A DNA stretch of 64,000 nucleotides from JACCZX01 sp963829995 (GCA_963829995.1 CAWHKW010000031.1:453229-517228); one strand, 5' to 3'. Counted from the first letter of the stretch, positions 1 through 9,079 are shown. A program made the numbers and translations. Notes: generated from the letters alone by a model not told the origin.

Positions 1-250
1 ACAAACGTGCGACGACCCACAGCGCGACCGCGTTGATCAGTGCGTGCTGCCAGTTCACGTGCACGAAGTGAGCCGTTAGCCAGCGCCAAGGTTCGGCGGC
101 GGGGTTCGTGTTTCTGTATTCGAGCAACGAAAGATCCGGCAATGCCTGCAACACCAACATCAACAGGGCAATCGCGATCGCAATGAGTTCGGCGCGCGAG
201 AACGAGATGGGTTTCACCGTTCGTATAATGCCCAACTCCCGATCTTTCAT
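1..250 (-). CDS. Rhomboid-family / rhombosortase-like intramembrane protease, N-terminal fragment
   Basis: Reading the minus strand from an ATG at 250 gives 83 open codons that run off the left edge. After a short basic N-terminus there is a hydrophobic helix (AELIAIAIALLMLVLQ), then WRWLTAHFVHVNWQHALIN. The W-R-x-L-T-x-H-F-V-H and N-W-x-H pattern is typical of the early part of rhombosortases and small bacterial rhomboids. The catalytic Ser and His lie in the missing part. In rhombosortases the known role is cleavage of GlyGly-CTERM proteins at the membrane. The gene is divergent from pgk, with about 50 bases between the two starts. The family is fairly clear; the choice between rhombosortase and general rhomboid is inference. 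Confidence 0.72.
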   Translation of the reverse strand, partial: MKDRELGIIRTVKPISFSRAELIAIAIALLMLVLQALPDLSLLEYRNTNPAAEPWRWLTAHFVHVNWQHALINAVALWVVARL

Positions 251-303
251 TCGATCGTTACTAAGGCCGCGCACATTGCTGGCGGTGATCCAAGCCCCGC
301 TTA

Positions 304-1509
304 ATGCACGTCAACACTCTTGATCGTCTGATTGCAGACGGGCAGTTAGCTGGACGTCGCGTGTTTATCCGCTCGGACCTGAATGTTCCGCAGGACGATG
401 CTGGCAACATCACTGAGGACACGCGCATTCGAGCTTCGGCACCCGCGATTCGCGCGGCATTGCGTGCCGGCGCTGCCGTGATGGTCGCGTCGCATCTGGG
501 GCGGCCGGCGGAAGGCGAATTCGCAGCGAAATTTTCGTTGGCGCCGGTCGCACGCAGGCTGGGGGATGTTCTGGGGTTCGAAGTGCCGCTGGTGCGCGAT
601 TGGGTCGATGGTGTCAGCGTTGCGCCCGGCCAGGCGGTGCTGCTCGAAAACACGCGGTTCAACCGTGGCGAGAAAAAGAACAGCGACGAGCTCGCGAAGA
701 AAATGGCGGCATTGTGCGATGTGTATGTGAACGACGCGTTCGGCACCGCGCATCGGGCAGAGGCGTCGACGGTCGGTATTGCGAAGTACGCGAAAGCGGC
801 GTGTGCGGGTCCATTGCTGTCGGCCGAGATCGAGGCACTTTCAAAAGCCTTGCGTGATCCCAAGCGCCCGTTGCTGGCGATCGTTGCCGGCTCGAAGGTG
901 TCGACCAAGCTCACGCTGCTGAACAACCTGGCGCGCAAGGTCGATCGGCTGATCGTCGGCGGCGGAATCGCCAATACTTTTCTGCTCGCCGAGGGGTTCG
1001 CGATCGGCAAGTCGTTGGCTGAGCCTGATCTTGTAAGCGAGTGCAAAAAGGTGCTGGCGACGCTTGCGGAAAAGGGTGCGACGCTGCCGCTGCCGATCGA
1101 CGTGGTCGTCGCAAAGGAATTTTCCGCCACTGCGCCTGCGACCACGCGGCGCGCGGATGACGTGCAGCCTGACGAGATGATTCTAGACATCGGTCCGCAA
1201 AGCGCGCTGGGGTTGGCACACATGATTCGCAGCGCTGCGACGATTATCTGGAATGGTCCGGTTGGCGTGTTCGAGTTCGACGCGTTTGGCGAAGGCACGA
1301 AGCAGATGGCGCTTGCGGTGGCCGAAGCCACAGCCAACGGCGCGTTTTCGATCGCCGGCGGCGGTGACACGCTGGCCGCGATCGCCAAGTACGATCTCGG
1401 CGAACGTATCAGCTATATCTCGACCGGGGGTGGCGCGTTTCTCGAGTTTCTTGAAGGCAAGGTGTTGCCGGCGATCGAGATACTGGAAGAGCGATCAGCT
1501 CGCCGATAA
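304..1509 (+). CDS. pgk: Phosphoglycerate kinase
   Basis: A 401-residue protein of the usual length for bacterial phosphoglycerate kinase, which transfers phosphate from 1,3-bisphosphoglycerate to ADP in the cytosol. Visible family motifs are VFIRSDLNVP near residue 20 (3-phosphoglycerate site), VMVASHLGRP near 60, NDAFGTAHR near 145, GPVGVFEFDAF near 320 and GGGDTLAAI near 350 (nucleotide loop). No strong Shine-Dalgarno sequence precedes the ATG, but homology begins within a few residues of it. It is the first gene of a glycolytic run with pyk 19 bases downstream, an arrangement seen in Betaproteobacteria, so the two are probably co-transcribed. Confidence 0.97.
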   Translation: MHVNTLDRLIADGQLAGRRVFIRSDLNVPQDDAGNITEDTRIRASAPAIRAALRAGAAVMVASHLGRPAEGEFAAKFSLAPVARRLGDVLGFEVPLVRDWVDGVSVAPGQAVLLENTRFNRGEKKNSDELAKKMAALCDVYVNDAFGTAHRAEASTVGIAKYAKAACAGPLLSAEIEALSKALRDPKRPLLAIVAGSKVSTKLTLLNNLARKVDRLIVGGGIANTFLLAEGFAIGKSLAEPDLVSECKKVLATLAEKGATLPLPIDVVVAKEFSATAPATTRRADDVQPDEMILDIGPQSALGLAHMIRSAATIIWNGPVGVFEFDAFGEGTKQMALAVAEATANGAFSIAGGGDTLAAIAKYDLGERISYISTGGGAFLEFLEGKVLPAIEILEERSARR

Positions 1510-1528
1510 CGCTGGTACCGTTGACCCA

Positions 1529-2965
1529 ATGCCACGCAGCACAAAAATAGTTGCCACTTTGGGACCCGCCTCGAGCGAAGCGCTGGTGCTCGAGCGCATG
1601 CTGGTCGCGGGTGTCGATGTCGTTCGCTTCAATTTTTCACACGGAACTTCGGAAGACCATCTCGCACGCGCGCAGCTGGTGCGCGAGACCTCTGCCAAGC
1701 TCGGCCGCGATGTAGCGATCATGGCTGATCTGCAGGGGCCAAAAATCCGCGTCGGGAAGTTCGAGGGCGGCAAAGCGACGCTGGGCGCGGGCAAGAAATT
1801 CGTGCTCGATGCGAGCACCGCGCTGGGCGGCGACGATCGGGTCGGGCTCGATTACAAGGACTTGCCGCGCGAAGTGAAAGCGGGTGACACCCTGCTGTTG
1901 AACGATGGACTCATCGTGCTCGACGTCGAGCGCGTGGCCGGCAGCGAGATTCACACCTCGGTGCGAGTCGGTGGCGACCTGTCGAACAACAAAGGCATCA
2001 ACAAGCTCGGCGGGGGCCTGTCGGCCGCGGCGTTGACCGGCAAGGACGTGCGCGACATCGAAACCGCGATGCAATGCGGCGCGGACTACGTGGCGATATC
2101 GTTCGTCAAGAGCCGCACGGATGTCGAGATGGCGCGCCAGCTGGCGTCGATCGCCGGCGAGAAGCACGGCATCAAGCCGCAGATCATTGCGAAGATCGAG
2201 CGCGCCGAAGCGATTCCGATGTTGCGCGAAATTCTGGACGCTTCAGACGGCATCATGGTCGCGCGCGGCGACCTGGCGGTCGAGGTCGGCAACGCCGCAG
2301 TGCCCGCTTTGCAGAAACGCATGATCAAGCTGGCCCGTGAATCGAACAAGCTGGCAATCACAGCAACGCAGATGATGGAGTCGATGATCTACAACGCGGC
2401 ACCGACTCGCGCGGAAGTCAGCGATGTCGCCAATGCCGTGCTCGACGGTACCGACGCGGTGATGCTGTCGGCTGAAACCGCGTCCGGTAAATACCCGGTC
2501 GAAGTTGTGGAGGCGGTGGCTTCGATCGTGCAGGAGGCGGATAGGTCGGAGCAAGTCGAGCTCGACCTGCAGTTCGTCAATCAAACGTTTAACCGTGTCG
2601 ATCAATCGATCGCGTACGGTGCCCTGTTCACCGCGTTTCACCTGCGCTGTGCGGCCATCTGCGCGCTGACCGATTCCGGCTCGACGGCGCTGTGGATGAG
2701 CCGGCACGACATCGACGTTCCGATTTTCGCGTTGACGCCGAATGTATCGACCGCGCGGCGGCTGGCGCTGTACCGCAACGTGCGGCCGCTGCACTTTCAG
2801 GTACACACCGACCGCGATGAGTCTCTGGCCGCCGCCGAGCGGCTGCTGCTCGACAAGGAGTTGGTCAAGCGTGGAGACTTGATCGTGTTGACGGTCGGGG
2901 AGCCGATGGGGCAGCCGGGTGGAACCAACGCGTTGAAGATCGTTAGAGTCGGGGAACGCCTGTGA
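1529..2965 (+). CDS. pyk: Pyruvate kinase
   Basis: A 478-residue protein starting MPRSTKIVATLGPAS, the normal N-terminus of pyruvate kinase. It converts phosphoenolpyruvate and ADP to pyruvate and ATP in the cytosol. Visible motifs are RFNFSHGTSEDH, MADLQGPKIRVG, the catalytic-lysine block IIAKIERAEAI, DGIMVARGDLAVE, the ATQMMESMI segment and the DGTDAVMLSAETASGKYP effector/potassium region. The reading frame stays open upstream to 1253, but that part overlaps pgk and has no family similarity, so the ATG at 1529 is preferred. The stop overlaps the GTG start of the next gene by four bases (GTGA), suggesting translational coupling. Confidence 0.97.
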   Translation: MPRSTKIVATLGPASSEALVLERMLVAGVDVVRFNFSHGTSEDHLARAQLVRETSAKLGRDVAIMADLQGPKIRVGKFEGGKATLGAGKKFVLDASTALGGDDRVGLDYKDLPREVKAGDTLLLNDGLIVLDVERVAGSEIHTSVRVGGDLSNNKGINKLGGGLSAAALTGKDVRDIETAMQCGADYVAISFVKSRTDVEMARQLASIAGEKHGIKPQIIAKIERAEAIPMLREILDASDGIMVARGDLAVEVGNAAVPALQKRMIKLARESNKLAITATQMMESMIYNAAPTRAEVSDVANAVLDGTDAVMLSAETASGKYPVEVVEAVASIVQEADRSEQVELDLQFVNQTFNRVDQSIAYGALFTAFHLRCAAICALTDSGSTALWMSRHDIDVPIFALTPNVSTARRLALYRNVRPLHFQVHTDRDESLAAAERLLLDKELVKRGDLIVLTVGEPMGQPGGTNALKIVRVGERL

Positions 2966-4399
2966 GAGTCGTCGGACCGCGAATCTACGGCGCTCTGCCG
3001 CGCGTTCTGCGTGCTGCGTCGTTTGCGCTGTCGTTGATCGTCGCTTCCAGCGCGCTGGCGTCGATGCCCACACGGCCGGCCGGTGGCCCGGCGGCCGGAT
3101 TGTCGGAGCACACCGCGCGATCGTTGCAACATGAGTTGAGCGCGGAGTTTGGCACTGCGGAGCTGCGACTCCAAGTGCAGCAGCGCGCCTGGCAGATCGT
3201 TGCCGATCGCCACTACGACCCTTCGTTCAACGGTGTCGACTGGGAGGCGGTGCGCAAAAAGTATCAGCTGCCTGTGATAGCGGCAAAAAGCGATGCCGAG
3301 ATGTACCTGGTGTTGAAAGCGATGCTGCGCGAGTTGAAGGATTCGCATACGCGCATCGTGACACCGCGCGAGAGTGCAGATCACCGCCGCTTTGCCACGC
3401 TTGCGTCCGGAATCTCGTTGTCGGTGATCGATGATCAACTGCTCGTCATCGACGTCGATCCTGAGTCCCCGGCCGCGCGCGCCGACGTGCGCAAAGGTGA
3501 CGTGGTCGTCGCCATCGATAGCCGGCAGATTCGATGCGGCTTTTTTGCGCGCAGCGCGCGATCTTCCGCTGACGGCCGCCGACATCACGTCGTCCGAAGC
3601 AGAACCGGCGCGGCCGGAGGAAGTGGTCCGCTTTGCGCAATTGCGCGCAGTGCGGCGTGCGTTGCAGCGCATGCCCGATGCTGTGCCGCGCGTCCAGGTT
3701 CTGACGCTGCAGCGCGACGGCGATCAGCAGATCACGGTGACGTTGATGCCGGAACCGCTGATCCGGCCGCCCGCGGTCACTGCGCATGTCTCGGACACCG
3801 GCATTGCGGTGCTGAAGCTCAATCGCTTTTCCGTGCGCAATCGCGGTGACGTCGAAGAGGCGCTGCGGCGCGTGGCGGACGCCCGCGCGCTGGTGATCGA
3901 TCTGCGCGGTAACGGCGGCGGCGACTACAGTCAGTTCATGTGGCTGGTGCGTCAGTTCTTGCCGGAGCCGCGCTTGGTGCTGACTCAACTGTTTCGGCGT
4001 GGTGCCGAGCAAAGTGCGCGCGAGCTGCGTATTACGCCGGCGGAAACGCCTTTCCTGAAGCCGCTCGCAGTGCTGACCGATCGGCGATCGGGCAGCGCTT
4101 CGGAACTGACGGCAACGGCGTTGCTCGAACAGCGCGACGCTCTGATTGTTGGCGAATCCACATGCGGCTGCGTGGTCGCAGTGCGTTCAGAATATGTGTT
4201 GCCAGGAGCGGGTGGCGTGCGCGTTTCTGAAACAGGATTCCGTTCTGCACAGGGGCGACGAATGGAAGGAGAGCCGCTGGCGCCGACGATCTATGCGCCG
4301 CCAACGCTCGCTGACCTGCGCGCCGGCCGCGATCGCGCGCTCGAAATGGCGGAAAGGGCACTGCTGGATCGTTTGTTGCTCGATACAGCGGTGCAGTAG
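2962..4399 (+). CDS. Secreted S41-family (C-terminal processing-like) peptidase, frameshifted
   Basis: Two overlapping frames together make one S41 protein of roughly 478 residues. Frame one gives a signal-type N-terminus (hydrophobic stretch about residues 15-33), a helical region and a PDZ-like stretch ending VRKGDVVVAIDSR. The reading then passes, near 3527-3533, into the next frame, which carries the peptidase core: LVIDLRGNGGG and the nucleophile block RRSGSASELTATALL. One extra base would explain the break. In CtpA/Prc enzymes a catalytic Lys follows as FGKG; here the corresponding stretch is GESTCGCVV with no Lys, closer to the tricorn-like branch. The GTG start overlaps the pyk stop. 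Location is probably periplasmic; the substrate is unknown. Confidence 0.78.
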
Positions 4400-4438
4400 A
4401 GAATTTGGTCCGTTAACGCATTTACAAGGAGGTTAACC

Positions 4439-5503
4439 ATGGCGCTCGTTTCTTTGCGTCAATTGCTGGACCACGCTGCGGACAATGGCTATGGCGTACC
4501 GGCGTTCAATGTGAACAATCTCGAACAAGTGCAGGCGATCATGGAGGCCGCGCACGAGGTCAACGCGCCGGTCATCATGCAAGCGTCTGCCGGTGCGCGT
4601 AAGTACGCGGGTGAAGCGTTCCTTAAACACCTGATTCAGGCCGCGATCGAGTCGTATCCGAAGCTGCCGATCGCAATGCACCAAGACCACGGCCAATCGC
4701 CCGCGGTGTGCGAGGGTGCGATCGGACTCGGCTTTTCATCGGTGATGATGGACGGCTCGCTGCGTGAAGACGGAAAGACGGTGGCCGATTACGACTACAA
4801 CTGGCAGGTGACGAAGAAAGTGGTCGACATGGCGCACGCGCAAGGCGTCAGCGTCGAAGGCGAACTCGGCTGCCTCGGCTCGCTCGAAACGATGCGCGGC
4901 GACAAGGAAGACGGGCATGGCGCCGAGATCACGATGACGAAGGAAATGCTGCTGACCGATCCCGATCAGGCTGCCGACTTCGTCGCGAAAACGCAGCTCG
5001 ATGCACTTGCAATCGCGATCGGCACCAGCCACGGCGCGTACAAGTTCACGCGTAAGCCGACCGGCGACATTCTCGCGATCGACCGCATCAAGGAAATCCA
5101 CCGCCGGATTCCGAACACGCATCTGGTGATGCACGGCTCATCATCGGTGCCGCAGGACCTGCTGCAGGAGATTCGCAAGCATGGCGGCGACATGAAGGAA
5201 ACGTACGGAGTGCCGGTCGAAGAGATCCAGGAAGCGATCAAGCACGGCGTGCGCAAGATCAACATCGATACCGACATCCGCCTGGCAATGACCGCCGCGA
5301 TCCGCAAGTTCCTGCACGAAAACCCAAGCCACTTTGATCCGCGCGATTATCTAAAGCCCGCACGCGCGGCAGCGAAGGCAATCTGCAAGGAGCGTTATGT
5401 GCAATTTGGATGCGAAGGGCAGGCAAGCGGAATTCAGCCGCTGCCCCTAACGACCATCGCGCACAAGTACACGACGGGTGCTTTGTCGCAGCACGTGCAC
5501 TGA
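4439..5503 (+). CDS. fba: Fructose-bisphosphate aldolase, class II (Calvin-cycle subtype)
   Basis: A 354-residue class II (zinc-dependent) aldolase that cleaves fructose 1,6-bisphosphate to dihydroxyacetone phosphate and glyceraldehyde 3-phosphate. The length and the N-terminus MALVSLRQLLDHAADNGYG match the Calvin-cycle-type subfamily common in Betaproteobacteria. Zinc and substrate motifs seen are IAMHQDHGQSP, MMDGSLREDG, VEGELGCLG, IAIGTSHGAYKF and MHGSSSVP, then INIDTDIRLA. A strong Shine-Dalgarno AAGGAGG lies at the usual distance before the ATG. Downstream is a long palindromic non-coding block rather than the purC/purE genes often found here in related genomes. Confidence 0.97.
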   Translation: MALVSLRQLLDHAADNGYGVPAFNVNNLEQVQAIMEAAHEVNAPVIMQASAGARKYAGEAFLKHLIQAAIESYPKLPIAMHQDHGQSPAVCEGAIGLGFSSVMMDGSLREDGKTVADYDYNWQVTKKVVDMAHAQGVSVEGELGCLGSLETMRGDKEDGHGAEITMTKEMLLTDPDQAADFVAKTQLDALAIAIGTSHGAYKFTRKPTGDILAIDRIKEIHRRIPNTHLVMHGSSSVPQDLLQEIRKHGGDMKETYGVPVEEIQEAIKHGVRKINIDTDIRLAMTAAIRKFLHENPSHFDPRDYLKPARAAAKAICKERYVQFGCEGQASGIQPLPLTTIAHKYTTGALSQHVH

Positions 5504-6005
5504 GCTATGCGTAGGTGGTCATGCAGCAGCGGCTGGCGCAGCTGCGCCGCCTACGTCGTCGGGCACTAAAGTGCCAACCACTGCGGTACTCACAACGCCG
5601 GCGCAAAAAAGGGCTAAAGCGCTTTTTCGCTTAAAGGCCCCGGCGTTGCTCCGCTCCTCGGGCGACGACTCAAAGGCGGCGCATCTGCGCCAGCCGCTGC
5701 TGTCGCGACATCGCCTCGCACGAGGTGTTTTTTTCCTTCCCCCAACAAGTGAGACTGCCTCAAGCGCAAGCGTTGGGCGGAGCTGACCTGCCTTCGGGGC
5801 GTCGCCCGAGGAACGGAGCAACGCCGGGGCAGTTAGGCGAAATAACGCTTTAGCCTTAGTTTCGCGCGCGGCGTTGTGAGTACCGCAGTGGTCGGCACTT
5901 CAGTGCCCGACGCCCAGGCAGGACAGCTCCGCCCAACGCTTGCGCACCGCGACGACTCAAAGCATCGCAACGCTTACGCGCACAAACCAATGGCACAATC
6001 CTCGC
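5504..6005. repeat. Non-coding block with two inverted, related palindromic modules
   Basis: About 500 bases between fba and ruvC hold no convincing gene. Module 1 (5524-5702) has a core of about 111 bases (5557-5667) flanked by a 28-base inverted repeat, 5524-5551 against 5675-5702, with one mismatch. Module 2 (5764-5945) carries a reverse-oriented copy of the same core (5800-5912, roughly 85 per cent identical by eye) flanked by a different, perfect 22-base inverted repeat, 5764-5785 against 5924-5945. Each core contains a short hairpin with stem GGCACT/AGTGCC whose loop differs between copies (AA or TC). Repeat type is unknown; possible MITE- or REP-like elements. Confidence 0.8.
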
Positions 6006-6584
6006 GTGCCATCTCCTCTGATTCGCATCCTCGGCATCGATCCTGGTCTGAACCGGACGGGCTACGGTGTAGTTGAGGTCGATGGGCGGAAGCTTGTCTG
6101 TGTTGCTGCCGGCGTAATCCGCGTGCCGGCGGGCGATTTGCATCAACGGCTTGGCACCATTTTGCGAGCGCTGGCTGATGTTATTCGCGAGACACAGCCG
6201 AACGTTGCGACGATTGAAAAAGTTTTCGTCAACGTCAATCCGCAATCAACACTGCTGCTGGGCCAGGCGCGCGGCGCGGCGATTTGTGCGGCCGTGACCG
6301 AAGGCCTCGTGGTTCACGAATACGCCGCTTTGCGTATCAAGCAGGCGGTGGTCGGTTTTGGGCGGGCGGACAAGCGCCAGGTGCAGTCGATGGTGCAGCG
6401 GCTGCTCTCGCTCAATCGCGCGCCGACCAGTGACGCCGCAGATGCACTTGCCTGCGCGATCTGCCACGCACATTCTGCAAGTCTGTCGCTGGCGATGCAG
6501 TTAAAGGTGGCCGTTGCGCCGCGTTCGCGCTCGCAGTCGAATGGCCGGCGCGCGTGGACCGCGCGCGTACAGGGCCTCGAGTAG
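6006..6584 (+). CDS. ruvC: Holliday junction endodeoxyribonuclease RuvC
   Basis: About 192 residues from a GTG at 6006. The family N-terminus (RILGIDPGLNRTGYG) begins five residues later. The frame is open back to 5940, but that stretch translates repeat sequence. RuvC resolves Holliday junctions by paired nicks. Acidic catalytic residues are visible in GIDPG, in TIEKVFVN and in the C-terminal TSDAADALACAICHAH. The tail after SLSLAMQ is basic and a little longer than usual. ruvA starts five bases after the stop and ruvB overlaps ruvA, so ruvCAB is one operon. Confidence 0.95.
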   Translation: MPSPLIRILGIDPGLNRTGYGVVEVDGRKLVCVAAGVIRVPAGDLHQRLGTILRALADVIRETQPNVATIEKVFVNVNPQSTLLLGQARGAAICAAVTEGLVVHEYAALRIKQAVVGFGRADKRQVQSMVQRLLSLNRAPTSDAADALACAICHAHSASLSLAMQLKVAVAPRSRSQSNGRRAWTARVQGLE

Positions 6585-6588
6585 CCGA

Positions 6589-7164
6589 ATGATTGGCCGC
6601 ATCGAAGGCCGGCTGCTGGAAAAGAATCCGCCCGGAATTCTGGTGGATGCCAACGGTGTCGGCTACGAGATCGATGTACCGATGAGCACGTTTTATCAAC
6701 TGCCGGCGATTTCGGAGCGGGTCACGTTGCTGACCCATTTGACGGTGCGTGAGGATGCCCATCAGCTTTATGGTTTCGGCACCAGCAGCGAGCGCGCGGC
6801 GTTTCGCGAGCTGATCAAGATTTCCGGAGTCGGCGCGCGCACCGCGTTGGCGGTGCTCTCTGGACTTTCGGTCGACGAGTTGGCGCAGACGATCACGCTG
6901 CAGGAAAGCGCGCGCTTGACGCGCGTGCCGGGCATCGGCAAGAAGACGGCGGAGCGGTTACTGCTCGAGCTCAAGGGGAAGCTGGGCGCCGATTTGGGTA
7001 CTGCGAAGACGAGTGCGGCCAGCGACGCTGCGGCCGATGTCATTCGCGCCTTGCTGGCGCTCGGCTACAACGAGCGCGAAGCGAACGCGGCCGTACGCGG
7101 CATGGCTGTCGACGTCAGTGTGTCCGACGGCATTCGGTATGCGCTGAAGTCCCTCGCGAAATGA
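6589..7164 (+). CDS. ruvA: Holliday junction branch migration protein RuvA
   Basis: A 191-residue protein from the ATG giving MIGRIEGRLLEKNPP, the standard RuvA start; the longer open frame upstream overlaps ruvC and is not homologous. RuvA binds four-way junctions as a tetramer and loads the RuvB motor. The OB-like domain I occupies about residues 1-63. Two helix-hairpin-helix motifs follow (LIKISGVGARTALAVL and LTRVPGIGKKTAERLL), then a flexible linker and the C-terminal RuvB-contacting domain (VIRALLALGYNEREANAAV). The stop overlaps the ruvB start. Confidence 0.96.
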   Translation: MIGRIEGRLLEKNPPGILVDANGVGYEIDVPMSTFYQLPAISERVTLLTHLTVREDAHQLYGFGTSSERAAFRELIKISGVGARTALAVLSGLSVDELAQTITLQESARLTRVPGIGKKTAERLLLELKGKLGADLGTAKTSAASDAAADVIRALLALGYNEREANAAVRGMAVDVSVSDGIRYALKSLAK

Positions 7165-8195
7165 CCGAAGCCGAGCGCATCGTCGCCTCCGTTGCGACAT
7201 CGCCGAACGAGGAAGCGATCGAGCGCGCGCTGCGTCCGACTTCGCTCGCGGAATACGTCGGGCAGCCGAAGGTGCGCGAACAGCTTGCGATCTTTATCGA
7301 GGCCGCGCGCAATCGCGCGGAGTCGCTCGATCATGTGCTGCTGTTCGGCCCGCCGGGTCTTGGCAAGACCACGCTGGCGCACATCATCGCGCGCGAGATG
7401 GGAGTGAATCTGCGGCAGACATCGGGCCCGGTGCTGGAGCGGCCCGGCGATCTTGCCGCGATTCTGACGAACCTCGAAAAAAACGACGTCCTGTTTATCG
7501 ACGAGATTCACCGGTTGAGCGCGATCGTCGAAGAAATTCTTTATCCCGCGCTCGAAGACTTTCAGATCGACATCATGATCGGAGAAGGTCCGGCAGCGCG
7601 CTCGATCAAGATCGACCTGCCGCCGTTTACGCTGGTGGGCGCAACGACGCGCGCCGGCATGCTGACCAACCCACTGCGCGATCGCTTCGGCATCGTGGCG
7701 CGCCTCGAGTTCTATTCGGCCGAAGAACTGACAGCGATCGTGCGGCGCTCGGCACGCCTGCTCAAAGCACATTTGACGGATGAAGGGGCGCGTGAAATTG
7801 CACAACGATCGCGCGGCACTCCGCGCGTGGCCAATCGGCTGCTGCGTCGTGTACGGGATTACGCCGAGGTCAAGGGCACCGGCGAGATTTCTCAGTCGGT
7901 CGCCGATGCGGCGCTGGCGATGCTGGAAGTCGACCGGTTAGGGTTAGACATCATGGATCGAAAGCTGCTGCTCGCAGTCATAGAAAAATTCGCGGGAGGC
8001 CCGGTTGGCATCGACAACCTGGCCGCGGCGGTGGGCGAAGAACGCGACACATTGGAAGACGTCGTCGAGCCGTATTTGATACAGCAGGGATTGCTGCAGC
8101 GAACTCCGCGCGGCAGGGTCGCGGCGGTGACGGCGTATCGTCACTTCGGGCTCGTTCAACCCCGCGGTGCTCGCGGTGCGGATGAGTTGTTCTAA
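7161..8195 (+). CDS. ruvB: Holliday junction branch migration DNA helicase RuvB
   Basis: A 344-residue AAA+ ATPase that drives branch migration with RuvA. Motifs seen are Walker A FGPPGLGKTTLAH near residue 70, Walker B DVLFIDEIHRLS near 120, and the sensor/arginine-finger region GATTRAGMLTNPLRDRFG near 170. The C-terminal winged-helix domain includes GGPVGIDNLAAAVGEERDT and ends in the usual TPRGRVAA segment. The start overlaps the ruvA stop by four bases. Length and all motifs are normal. Confidence 0.97.
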   Translation: MTEAERIVASVATSPNEEAIERALRPTSLAEYVGQPKVREQLAIFIEAARNRAESLDHVLLFGPPGLGKTTLAHIIAREMGVNLRQTSGPVLERPGDLAAILTNLEKNDVLFIDEIHRLSAIVEEILYPALEDFQIDIMIGEGPAARSIKIDLPPFTLVGATTRAGMLTNPLRDRFGIVARLEFYSAEELTAIVRRSARLLKAHLTDEGAREIAQRSRGTPRVANRLLRRVRDYAEVKGTGEISQSVADAALAMLEVDRLGLDIMDRKLLLAVIEKFAGGPVGIDNLAAAVGEERDTLEDVVEPYLIQQGLLQRTPRGRVAAVTAYRHFGLVQPRGARGADELF

Positions 8196-8365
8196 CAGGC
8201 CGACTCCAAGGGCCTGAGTTCGCGGCTGCTGCGCTGCCGCAGCACTGGCACTAACATTGCATAGTTTTGGCGGGTCAAACTGGCTAGAATCGCGGCCTTT
8301 TGCAAAGCGGCCCCGGGGAGATTCGAATGATCGGCCAACCGAACAGATAGTGGCGGAGGACTGAA

Positions 8366-9016
8366 GTGGACTTCTCCCAAACACAGCGCGATCCGACTCG
8401 GAAGGTTGTCGGCATCGGCGCAGTTTTGCTTTTTCACATCATCATCGTGTACGCGCTGATCACTGGCCTCGCACGCAAGGTCGTCGAAGTCGTCAAAGGT
8501 CCGATCGAGGTCAAGGTCATTGAAGAGGTAATCAAGAAGCCACCGCCTCCGCCCGAGCTGTTGCCGCCTCCGCCTAAGCTGCAGGCGCCCCCGCCGCCCT
8601 TTATTCCGCCGCCGGAGATCAACATTCAGCCGCCGCCAACGCCAGCACCGACGATCACTGCGGTGACGCCCGAAGCGCCGCCCGCGCCGCAGGCTCCCGT
8701 CATTGCACCGCCTGCGCCTGCGCCCGCTCCGCCGACACCGGTGGTGCAAAGTGCTGCGGTGGTCTGCCCCAACTATCGGGAAGCGTTGGGCTCGGTCGCT
8801 TATCCGCGCGAGGCAGCGCTCGACAACATCCAGGGCGAGGTGTTGGCCGAGTTCACGCTTGGCGCCAACGGGCAGATCCGCGACATCGTCATCAAGAGCT
8901 CGACGAATCGCATATTTAACAAGCCCGCGATTCAGATGATCCAGTCGAGGTTGACCTGCAAGGGCCAAGGGCAGGACATCAAATTGTCGTTGCCGATCAG
9001 CTTTAAACTCAATTAA
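8366..9016 (+). CDS. tonB: TonB-family energy transducer
   Basis: A 216-residue TonB-like protein. It starts at a GTG just after a GGAGGA ribosome site. One membrane helix at about residues 15-35 anchors it in the inner membrane. A proline-rich periplasmic spacer of alternating Pro, Ala and Lys follows (about 50-130), then a C-terminal TonB domain (YPREAALDNIQGEVLAEF, then NGQIRDIVI). The known role is to pass proton-motive energy from ExbB/ExbD to outer-membrane receptors. It heads a run with exbB and two exbD genes, and two TonB-dependent receptors lie close by on the other strand, so a dedicated pairing is likely but not shown. Confidence 0.93.
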   Translation: MDFSQTQRDPTRKVVGIGAVLLFHIIIVYALITGLARKVVEVVKGPIEVKVIEEVIKKPPPPPELLPPPPKLQAPPPPFIPPPEINIQPPPTPAPTITAVTPEAPPAPQAPVIAPPAPAPAPPTPVVQSAAVVCPNYREALGSVAYPREAALDNIQGEVLAEFTLGANGQIRDIVIKSSTNRIFNKPAIQMIQSRLTCKGQGQDIKLSLPISFKLN

Positions 9017-9079
9017 CAAAATGGCCAGCATGGCTCATAAGGCACCTGGCCACACAATCGTCCTACAAGGAGAATTCCA

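Noticed and set aside
261..1388. Long open frame on the minus strand across pgk
   Set aside because: It mirrors the pgk codons in a high-GC gene and shows no family motifs; pgk itself is certain.
2243..3672. Two open frames on the minus strand over pyk and the S41 gene
   Set aside because: Arg/His-rich composition typical of antisense frames in GC-rich DNA; the sense proteins are clear.
5478..5821. Short open frames on both strands in the fba-ruvC gap
   Set aside because: They translate the palindromic repeats, and codon use looks unlike a gene.
8240..8300. Possible promoter before tonB (TTGCAT ... TAGAAT)
   Set aside because: The spacing is about 22 bases, too long for a normal sigma-70 promoter.
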